In this document: piece by piece, positions 1-8,037 of the stretch
Layout: each line of letters begins with the position of its first letter
Position numbering within the stretch: the stretch's first letter is position 1
Source: Plantago elongata
Taxonomy: Eukaryota > Streptophyta > Magnoliopsida > Lamiales > Plantaginaceae
Assembly (NCBI GenBank): GCA_036897095.1
Contig: JAYMSP010002606.1
Span: 1-23,305 of the forward strand
Direction: 5' to 3'
DNA length: 23,305 nt
Translations under genes and position numbers: made by a program
The notes under the pieces: generated by a model
Told to the model about the DNA's origin: nothing
The model's input: the letters and a program-made list of their open reading frames with translations, nothing else
Database searches by the model: none

Positions 1-2
1 TG

Positions 3-80
3 AATGAGATGCTCCATCCTACCACTCCAAAGAAGATACCTACTTCAGAGAGAACCGATCAGTTTGAAGAGAAAATTTGA
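3..80 (+). CDS. Possible 3' end of an unidentified gene (partial)
   Basis: From the left edge an open frame runs to a TGA at 78-80 and would encode a hydrophilic, charged tail ending in DQFEEKI. It could be the last exon of a gene that continues off the window, but no family can be recognised from 25 residues. The downstream stretch has no clear gene, as expected for a 3' untranslated region. An open frame this short can occur by chance. Confidence 0.25.
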   Translation, partial: NEMLHPTTPKKIPTSERTDQFEEKI

Positions 81-795
81 CCTTCCATGCTATTATTAGT
101 GATCACTCTTATGATTGTTACTGTGGATTGGACAAAAGGTTCTTGAACTTCACCCAAACGTATTAGCTCAGAAATCATGCTCTAAATCACCTGTCTATCA
201 AATAATCTGCATCAAACTTGCACGGAATCATCATAGATTTGTTTGGCGTTTGGCCCCTGCATCGCTATACATAAATCATACAGGAGCACCAGGTCAGTAT
301 AGTTTGTGTATTCGTCAAAATGTGTATGAAAAACACTGTATAAGGAGGTTGTTATTGTGTTCTTTACATTGGAGCTCTCTGAATAGAACAACACTTTATT
401 ATTTTGCCATACATTTTATGTTTGGAATTCTTGATATGTTGATTAGATATGTATTTTGGTGTCCACTTGCTCATGTTATATTTAAAGTCTACCTTAGTTG
501 TATTGTCACTCTGTTTCAGCACTCATCCATTAACACCCAGTTATCCACTATTTATCAACTCTCACAGTCGTTTTAAAACGGAATTGGCCCCAATAAGTAG
601 ATACCAAGACAAACATTTGCACTGTAATGAGTAAAATACCATGATTCTAAAACTAATCTTTCAGATAAGTAAAATTGAAACCTTTACAATATTATAAAAA
701 CTGCGTTCATGTGAGGCTTCTGCCTTTCAATTTCTTTTACAGAAGATACAATTAATAGCTAGTACTAGTCTTCTCTCCAAATATTTTAAAATTCC
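81..795. other. Non-coding stretch, possible 3' UTR and intergenic DNA
   Basis: No convincing gene was found here. A 153-codon open frame at 115-576 on the plus strand has low-complexity, Cys/His/Leu-rich content and matches no known family, so it is treated as chance. The stretch ends at the first LTR of the Copia remnant. Confidence 0.5.
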
Positions 796-945
796 TAAAA
801 TAACTATTTTTCCTATCTCTTCTAATTCATCAATCGCTCGCTCGCGCACACAAGTATGTATGGCTAGATATAATAAGGAATCATAATTCAATAATACTTT
901 TAATTACTAACATTAAGAAGTCCTAATATACTTATACTTCTAACA
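796..945 (-). repeat. 3' LTR of the Copia remnant
   Basis: On the plus strand this repeat ends in ...TTCTAACA and is followed at once by CTCCCCTC, the complement of a polypurine tract. Read from the minus strand it begins TGTTAGAAGTATA, a typical Copia LTR start. The left edge is set where similarity with the other LTR (from 2349) begins. The outer terminal dinucleotide is TA on the plus strand, not the expected TG, so either that end has mutated or the edge is off by a few bases. No target-site duplication can be checked because the other LTR is truncated. Confidence 0.65.
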
Positions 946-1040
946 CTCCCCTCAATTGAAACGTGACTTTGATGAACGTTGAGAATGTCCTGTAAAACGT
1001 CAAACAATACTTGTGAATGTCCTTTGGTGAAAAAATCGAC
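946..1040 (-). pseudogene. Copia RNase H C-terminal fragment
   Basis: On the minus strand, 1040 downward reads V-D-F-F-T-K-G-H and continues as a Leu/Val-rich tail ending ...HVSIEG just before the LTR. The A/V-D-F-F-T-K motif is the conserved end of the RNase H domain of Copia polyproteins, and its position directly before the polypurine tract is where pol should end. An in-frame TGA lies immediately upstream of the V-D-F-F-T-K codons, and the rest of the domain is absent, so this is a relic. Confidence 0.7.
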
Positions 1041-1840
1041 TCATAGGTAAGAATCAACAGATTTCATCCATGACGTTCTACGTTGATGTTGTACGAGAGC
1101 AGGCGAGGCAAAAGGTATGAGCGAACGATGGACGATAGCATGGGCAGTTGGTTATGGGCAGTGAGGACCCAAATAATGTACCCTACTCCAGTGAGGTGCT
1201 CGAGTTTGTAAGAGTCGGGTGGAAAAAGTTAACCTAGAGTAGACATAGAGAGATATCCAAAATAGGTGAGGATATAATACCACATAGAGGTGGGAAAAGA
1301 AGGATCAATAATTGATCACATAGAGATAATCCTGAGTAGGCAGAGAGGGGTCAACATGTGACCTCAATAGTCCAAAATACAGCGGAGCAAGAGCTTCAGA
1401 CAACTAGCTCGAACGGTTGGAGATGGAGAAAAAACTCACGAACTCTAGCCACAAAAGAAGCCTCGGACTAGGAAGCTGTGTGGAATGGTCTAGTGGCGCG
1501 TCTGGTTGATCTGGGGATGAGGAGAACCCTTTTGATCAAGACGTGCGACTTCGAGAGTTTAATCTAATCTCAGAACGGAGCGGAGACAGTTGCTCGAGAA
1601 AATCGATGATGCGTGGAGAAAATGCAGTAGTAGACTGTAGGAGAAGAAACAACTCAACTGCATAAGAAGAATAGAAATCCATTGCGTAATCAAAAGAAGA
1701 AGACCTGGCAAGAGGATTGTCCGTCGGACAATAGGGCGATCGACGATCGCGAGCAATTGCAGAGGCGGTCGATGAAGATCAAACATGATGGGGCGATCGT
1801 TGGACATGAGAACGACGATTGCGAGCAATTGCAGGAGGAT

Positions 1841-2068
1841 AGAAGAAAGTTCGATAAATTAAAGAAAACTGTTCGAACATGAGAGGGGATCGATAACAGT
1901 GGGTTCTTCGATCAGATGAGAAGTTCGACAGATTGAAGAAAACTATTTGAACATGGAAAGGGAATCGACAACATTGGGTTGTTCGATCAGAGGAGAAGTT
2001 CGACAGATTAAAGAAATTTGTTCGAACATGGGTGAGGATCAACAACAGTGAGTTGTTTGATCAGAAAA
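1841..2068. repeat. Tandem repeat, three copies of about 75 bp, in the retroelement leader
   Basis: Three successive units start near 1842, 1915 and 1990. Each holds AGTTCGA(C/T)A(G/A)ATT, then AAAGAAA, then a GTTCGAACATG-like stretch, then GATC(G/A)A(T/C)AACA. The spacing between matching TTCGA sites is 74 and 75 bp (1850, 1924, 1999). A looser pair of units sharing GCGAGCAATTGCAG lies just upstream (about 1741-1840). The array sits between the primer-binding site and the lost gag region. Confidence 0.75.
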
Positions 2069-2334
2069 GAAAATCAATTCAGTTGAATCGATCTTGAGAA
2101 AGAAGAGAAAATCGATTCAGTGGGAATCGATTGCAGGAGGATCGTGAGGTTTTGTATATGGGAGAATATATTGAACTTGAGGTTTTGTATACGGGAATTC
2201 TGCAGCGGAAGAAAGAGATACGCATGAATGCTTGAGAGATAAGGAGAAAAGGGAGAAAAGAGATAAGGGCAGTCGGATTTATTGCATTGAGGGAAAAGAT
2301 GAGAGGCAGGACCAATGCTCGTTGAAGACTTACA

Positions 2335-2348
2335 TGGCTCTGATACCA
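2335..2348 (-). promoter_or_regulatory. Primer-binding site for initiator-Met tRNA
   Basis: The minus strand reads TGGTATCAGAGCCA, complementary to the 3' end of plant initiator methionine tRNA. It abuts the LTR start at 2349. In LTR retrotransposons this site primes minus-strand reverse transcription, and its direction fixes the element on the minus strand. Confidence 0.8.
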
Positions 2349-2389
2349 TGAAAGAACTATTTTCCCCATCTTTTCTCATTCATCAATCG

Positions 2390-2431
2390 TACACACACAC
2401 ACACACACATCTGTGTGTGTGTGTGTGTGTA
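2390..2431. repeat. Palindromic (AC)n/(GT)n microsatellite
   Basis: A run of AC dinucleotides (2391-2409) is followed after two bases (TC) by an equal run of GT dinucleotides (2412-2430). With the flanking T and A this makes a perfect inverted repeat with 20-base arms and a 2-base loop. It replaces the continuation of the retroelement LTR, whose other copy has CTCGCTCGCGCACACA at the same place. Replication slippage in an ancestral CACACA run is the simplest origin. Confidence 0.9.
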
Positions 2432-3640
2432 TTCTACTTATGCGGGTGGGTGGCGGGTGACTTCACCCGCATCCGGACTTGTGATTAAATTTTCGACCCA
2501 CAAATGTTAAAATTTTAAATCGGCAAGTGCAGTTTGCGACGAGCAGAATGACTGACGGTGTGGGTGGATACTTTCTTATGTACAACCCTAGCAAAAATTA
2601 TACTCGTAATGATACATATGGTTACTCCTCCAAACACATCTACCTAGCTAATCTAATCATACACATGGTAACTCTCCCAGAAAACAACAAAATGTCTCAC
2701 ACACATCTCGTTGATATAATATTGTTAGATTTAAACTAAAATAGAAACGAATTTATTTTTAATATTCCCAACGTGCTCATATCATAGGAGAGTTTTTAAG
2801 CAATCAGGAGTCGGGACGTTACAATATTTGCATGTACGTTTTGATGATTTATTATGTTAAAGTGGTTGACTTTATGCGTTCCTTATGTTATTTTTTATTT
2901 ATTTTTTTGGGAGCAATTTTTTAATATTATTAAACAAATTAAAACATATCACGGAGGTTTATAAGAACTCGTGTACAATTTAATGTCATTACGAGAGTAA
3001 AAAAGAACTACCATAATACCATAAAGAATAATTAGCAAGATGATGCAATTTACTAAAAAGACAAGATGACCGGCAAGAGTGAAGAGCTAGGAGCCAATCT
3101 ATCAAAGAAGATGCACTCAGTAGCTTTCATGGAAACTCTAAACCAAGCTTTGTGCAGATTTGTTCGTTCTTCCAGTTTTCCAAAAATTATATTCGGACAT
3201 CCATTCTAGCTTTTCTTAAGACTTACTGCTTCAGATTCTTGAAGTGCACCAGGGATCGGACATCCATGCTTACCATGAAAAAGAAGACACCGAAAGCAAA
3301 GAACAAGCTAGCCAAACTTGAAATATGAGTAGACCAACTAAAAGGTTGCTAAAAACTCACCTAGCGCTGCTATCTTACACAAGACCAACCTACAAATTCT
3401 AGACAAAACCAACAAATACAAAACTATTATTGAATTTTTTTGTTCTTTTTTTTAGGTGAACTATTATTAAATATTTTATTAGCCGTTCTCTTAGAACCTT
3501 TCTTTGATAAATATATTTTGCCGGTTAAAAAAGAAGTAAAAATAGTAATGGTGTATAATTTATCCAAAACATAGACGATAAGAATAATGCAAAGTCTCAT
3601 AAGAAACGATCTTTAATTAATTTAATTAGAAACAGGATCA
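2432..3640. other. Intergenic DNA without a recognised gene
   Basis: A small inverted repeat (ATGCGGGTG at 2440-2448 and CACCCGCAT at 2464-2472) flanks a G-rich segment. An open frame of 70 codons at 2527-2739 matches nothing recognisable. The rest is AT-rich; 3060-3420 is slightly richer in GC and may be old transposon sequence, but no domain can be read on either strand. Confidence 0.5.
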
Positions 3641-3728
3641 ATTTACAATTTGTGATTAAACATGTGTTTTTTACAGATCCTCTCGTTAATCTGAGTCAAT
3701 ATCATTTTTTCGTGGATCCGTCCCGCGA

Positions 3729-4493
3729 TTTGATATCATAGCTTTTTGAGTTGAGATCATAGGGGTTTCGTCTGAAATTATAATTTTTTTGTGTTGACAT
3801 CATACTATTTTAGTTGAGATCATAGTGTTTGGTTTAATATTAAAGCTTTTTGAGCTGATATCATAGTTTTTTAGTCTGAGATTATAGTGTTTTGTTTTGA
3901 TATCATAGCGCTTTTAGTTGTGATCATGTTTGTTTTAGTTGATAACGTAGTATTTTTTAGTTGAGGTCATAGTGATATTTTAGTTGATATTATAATTTTT
4001 TGAGTTGATATATCACATAATTTTTTAGTCTAAGATCATAGTATTTTGTGTTGGCATCATACTATTTTTAGTTGAGATCATAGTGTGTTTTAGTCTGATA
4101 ACATAGTGTGTTTTTAGTTGAAATCATAGTGTATGATTTGATATCGTAGTCGTTTGAGTTGATATCATAGTTTGTTTTTAGTTTGATATCATAGTCGTTT
4201 GAGTTGATATCATAGTCTGTTTTAGTTTATAACATAGTGTTTTTAGTTGAGTTCATAGTGTGATTTTAGTTGATATCATAGTTTTTTGAGTTGATAACAT
4301 AGTTCTTTAGTCTAAGATCATAGTATTTTTTGTTGACATCATACTATTTTTAGTTGAGATCATAGTCTATTTTAGTTTGATAACGTAGTGTGTTTTTAGT
4401 TGAGATCATAGTGTTTGGTTTGATATCATAGTGTTTTAGTCTGAGATCATAGTATTTTTAGTTGAAATTATAGTGTTTGGTTTAATATCATAG
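3729..4493. repeat. Degenerate minisatellite, about 36 units, with higher-order repeats
   Basis: The core TTGA(G/T)ATCATAG, separated by T-rich linkers such as TGTTTTTAG, recurs about 36 times in 765 bp, on average every 21 bp. Variants change GATATC, GAGATC, GATAAC and GACATC. Above this a longer period is visible. The block AGTCTAAGATCATAG - TTG(A/G)CATCATACTATTTTTAG - TTGAGATCATAG recurs with matching positions at about 3770, 4027 and 4309, 257 and 282 bp apart. There is no long open frame. The units are too degenerate and the linkers too short for a CRISPR array, and the setting is a plant chromosome. Confidence 0.9.
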
Positions 4494-4815
4494 ATCACTC
4501 ACAACATATAAAATCACGTAGAAAAACAAGATTCATTCAAGATGAAATATGTATCATTCAATTATATGTTGTACTACTATTCATACATCTGCAAAAAGAA
4601 CTTCATGTCATCATCTCTTTTATTTATCGGTTGGATTTGACTAAACATACATTTCTCTTCTTCGTCAATGCTCTTGCCTCCCTTTCCTTTATATTTTCAT
4701 CAATTTCTCTGCCGTATAACTAACTCAACACATTGAGGATAGTTCTGAATTTGTTACTTGAATAACTCATCATCATTATTCTTCTCCTTAAGTTGAAGGA
4801 TTTTGTAACCTTGTG
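4494..4815. other. Non-coding stretch between two repeat arrays
   Basis: AT-rich sequence with no recognised gene. It separates the minisatellite from the longer tandem duplication that shares its core motif, so all three parts may belong to one unrecognised repeat or transposon. Confidence 0.4.
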
Positions 4816-5550
4816 CATACAAAAACAACATCAATGAGCAATTATTTCACAGCAAACATAGTAGATATTGTTGAGATCATATGATATATTGGTGAGAAGA
4901 TAGTACATATACGTAACAACATAGAAAATACAGTAAAACATTAAGATTATGCATAATATTGTCGAAACAGAGCTCAAAATGACTATAAGGTTTTGAATGA
5001 AAAATATCACATATTTCATAGAACATAGGTAATATTCTTGAGAACATACATCAAATATAGGAAATAATATAGAAACGATGTATACCTTTTTTTTCATATT
5101 TAATTTGATTTAAAACACCGTTAAATCCTTATTGAAGCATGATTACACCATGTGAATGCATAAACATCAATAAAATTAATGGGCATTAACTTCAAAACAA
5201 ACATTTTTGATATTATTGATAACATATGATATATATGTGAGATGATAGTACATATGCGTTAGAACATAGAAAAGTACAGTAGAAAACATAATGCAAAATA
5301 ATGTGTAGAAATATAGAGCATAAAAACGAACGTTAGATTTTGAATGAAAACATATGTATTATTTTTGAGAGCATATGTAATATTCTTGAGAGCATAGTAT
5401 ATATAGGAAAGAACATAGTAACGTTTTTTTTCATCTCAGAGTTGATATATGATGTCAGATTTTGAATAAAAACACTATATGATCCATATGCAAGCATGAT
5501 TAGACCTCGTAAATGCATAAACAACAATGAGTTACCATCAAAACACGAAA
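4816..5550. repeat. Diverged tandem duplication of about 350 bp (two copies plus a partial third)
   Basis: Similar landmarks recur in order at about 4816-5157 and 5158-5514, with the beginning of a third copy at 5515. They are CATA(C)AAA(A)ACA(A)CA/TCAAT, a (T/A)TTGTTGA-like stretch, GATAGTACATAT(A/G)CGT, AACATAGAAAA, TTTTGAATGAAAA, TAATATTCTTGAGA, TATAGGAAA, and a T-run followed by CAT. Inside, TTGAGA(A/G)CATA motifs resemble the core of the minisatellite just upstream. Open frames on the minus strand here (64-88 codons) are low-complexity and treated as chance. Confidence 0.7.
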
Positions 5551-7930
5551 ATATAAATGAATAAATCTAGATCTATAATTTTTTAAACTTGACTTTTCAG
5601 ATCTATATGTATTTGAGCTACTTTTTCATTCGAAACATGAAATAAACAATGAACAAGGTTTGAAAATCAGAGATTACCTTCGTTTTCGATCGTGTTTGTT
5701 GCATGATATAACAATGTATGTATATAACCGTTGATTTCTTGATCAGAAAACAAGTTTGATCGGTTGTTTCTTCTCTACGTTGCTGGCCCTTGGTTGGAGA
5801 GAGAATTTTAGAGAGAGAAAGTTTGAGCTGAAAGTTTTGAGTTGTGGCGTATTAATGACGTAAAACCGGGTTATATAGTTATATATATGGATCTATTTTG
5901 TATATCCATGTTGCTGGTCCTTGGTTAGATGGCTTTTAGCAACTTAGTTTTGTTTGGAGTTAGTTTATAATATTATAAACTTATGTTTCTATGTATCTAT
6001 CTAAGGGTTGTTCCTTAAGAAACTCACTCTAAGAATAATAAAACAGATATATACATAAATAAAAACAAAGTAGTAATTTGGAGTTGTATAAATATTTATT
6101 TGATTTGATCAGATAGATTTTACATATCAAACTTTATAATTTACTTATATATTGAACTCTATTTCCAATACACATTCCTTACAATATATATATTATTAAG
6201 TTTTCATATAATCACCTACTTGGCGTCTTAGGATTATCTATTTGTTGTTCAGTGCATTTGTCGTCGTGCTACGAACATCCACATTGTTTCATGCAGTGTA
6301 GTTTTAGGGCACAGAATCATGAAATCATGGGTTGTGAATTGAGTTTCCGGGATGATTTAAACTCTTGAGGAAGATAAATTTCTAAACTGGTTTAGTGGTT
6401 CTATTGAATCCCCGTTGGATTCTTGTGTATGATGTTGCACCATATAATGAGTATGATACTAAGAGTACGGTATGGATTCAGAGCAACTTAAGTTTGCAGG
6501 AAATGTGCAAGTTTAATACCTTAAATATACCAATATAGACCATACTGAAAGTACAAGTAAAATTTTACTTGAGAAAAAATCATAATTAATTGCTTAATCT
6601 CTATTTGGGATTATTTACATACCAGTGCTATAATTTGATTATTTAATTAGGTTAAGTAGACAAACTAAGTGGGTCATAATTGTATTTTATGTAAATAAAG
6701 TTAAATTTGGGGTAGACGATGTTTCAAAACAGTAATATTATATTCGTAATGAAATAAATATACATTGAATACCTATAAGTGGAGAAAAATTTAATTGTTG
6801 ACCAGTGGTGTTTAACTTTTTTGAGGCTTATATGTGTATTAGAATGGCATAATATATTTTTATTTTTAAGATTATTTGATTAACATTGTTTGGTTTGTTT
6901 AAATTTGTTTGTATAATGAAAAAATAAAAGAGAGGAAAATAGTAATGTAGAATGAGAACTTTGAAGTATAATTGTTGTGTGGAATAAAAATTAAGTTAAA
7001 AAAAATGATTTAAACTTCATGCCAAATGCTTTAAAAGAAAATTAAGGTTTTATCGCTTTAGTGATATAACAAATATCCAATAATGTTTCACCTTAAATGA
7101 AGTGATTGATTCAAGTAAATATTGTAATGTATTTGAGATTAAATATTTTAAAATGTTTTGTTTCAACTAATTCAATATGATCGATTTCCAACCATTGAAA
7201 ATCATTTCATAGAAACTAATTGAATTTTAAAGTAAACATTAAAATATTAAAATTATTAAAACTACAATGCTTGGAGGAAAAAATAGAAACAAACATAATA
7301 ATTTTAAAACCAAACTTACAAATGTTTGTATGAGGTGTGGAAACATAGAAATCATATATGTTTCGATGGCACTGATAGGATCAATTACGTAGCGTATCAT
7401 GCAGATTATTAATGTTGTGATTTATAGTGCTTGATTAGTACATAGATTACGACTTCATATTGGGAGTTGTATACTGCATTAAATGACCTAGTTGATTTGT
7501 CGCTGAGGCTGGATCTTTTGGATCGTCTTCCGCTTTGTACGTATTATTTTTAGAGTTTATAATATATTCTAGTTAAGAAAAATAATTAGAAATGTATTGT
7601 TTTGTTATAGACACAGAGGTTATAACAAATGAAAATATGGTTTTAAAGCTTGACTTGTGGTTTATTGGTTTACGATTATATTTGCCATATTATAGTAAAA
7701 TCATGATATATCTTCTATTAAATAATTAAAAGCTATTAATGATGTAAAACTAAAATTGAAAGTGTTTTTATAAAAATCAAAAAGAAACTGGAGATTTATT
7801 TATTATGTAACGGAATTTGCATACAAAAACCAATACAAACCCCTCCAGGATTCAGTAGAATCTCTATTGGCAAATTAATAAATTCCTAGAAATAGTTCAG
7901 ATTCTTTTCTATCTAAATCTTGAGAATTCC
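5551..7930. other. Long AT-rich intergenic region
   Basis: Nothing here can be supported as a gene. On the minus strand an ATG near 5706 opens a short exon-like stretch (M-Q-Q-T-R-S-K-T-K) that meets a good splice donor, AAG|GTAATC. This could be a leader exon of an old transposon, but no partner exon is seen. Two related segments containing (T/C)A(C/T)GTTGCTGG(C/T)CCTTGGTT occur near 5777 and 5907. From 5950 on the sequence is AT-rich with no repeats or domains noticed. Confidence 0.4.
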
Positions 7931-7936
7931 GTTCCA

Positions 7937-7943
7937 TATAAAA
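7937..7943 (+). promoter_or_regulatory. TATA box of the plus-strand subtilase gene
   Basis: TATAAAA lies 101 bp upstream of the ATG at 8038, in a block (CCGTTCCATATAAAACTCT) that is also present upstream of the minus-strand paralogue. Conservation in both copies supports it as the core promoter; it would give a 5' leader of roughly 65-75 nt. A second T/A-rich site (TTTTATATGC, about 7980) is nearer the ATG and less well conserved. Confidence 0.6.
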
Positions 7944-8037
7944 CTCTGTACGAGTTGCAGTAGCAGTATAACTCTTCCATTTTTATATGCTCTGTTCATC
8001 AATCACACACCTTTTTACCGTATCACAGAAAAGCAGA

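Larger units (their letters stand above)
796..2430 (-). mobile_element. Deleted Copia-type LTR retrotransposon, minus strand
   Basis: Read on the minus strand, this element has the parts of a Copia retrotransposon in order. The 5' LTR starts at 2350/2349 going right. A 14-bp match to the 3' end of plant initiator-Met tRNA (TGGTATCAGAGCCA) lies at 2348-2335. A long untranslated leader follows. Next comes a short RNase H tail at about 1040-953, a purine-rich tract (minus-strand GAGGGGAG, 953-946), and a 150-bp 3' LTR at 945-796 that starts TGTTAGA. The two LTRs align over the first 35 plus-strand bases (ACTATTTT...CATCAATCG). All of gag and nearly all of pol are missing, so the copy cannot move by itself. 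The right LTR dissolves into an AC/GT microsatellite, so the right boundary is uncertain. Confidence 0.75.

Noticed and set aside
115-576. Open frame of 153 codons on the plus strand near the left edge
   Set aside because: No start context, no domain, unusual composition, and overlapping frames of similar length; treated as chance or UTR.
1559-2379. Several open frames of 88-101 codons on the minus strand
   Set aside because: They lie in the untranslated leader of the Copia remnant and overlap its 75-bp tandem repeats; no gag motif such as a CCHC knuckle was seen.
3729-4493. CRISPR-like array
   Set aside because: Units are degenerate, spacing is irregular and very short with no unique spacers, and the DNA is from a plant.
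3640-5950. Complete Mutator, CACTA or Helitron element spanning both repeat arrays
   Set aside because: No matching terminal inverted repeats, CACTA ends, or flanking duplications could be found by eye.
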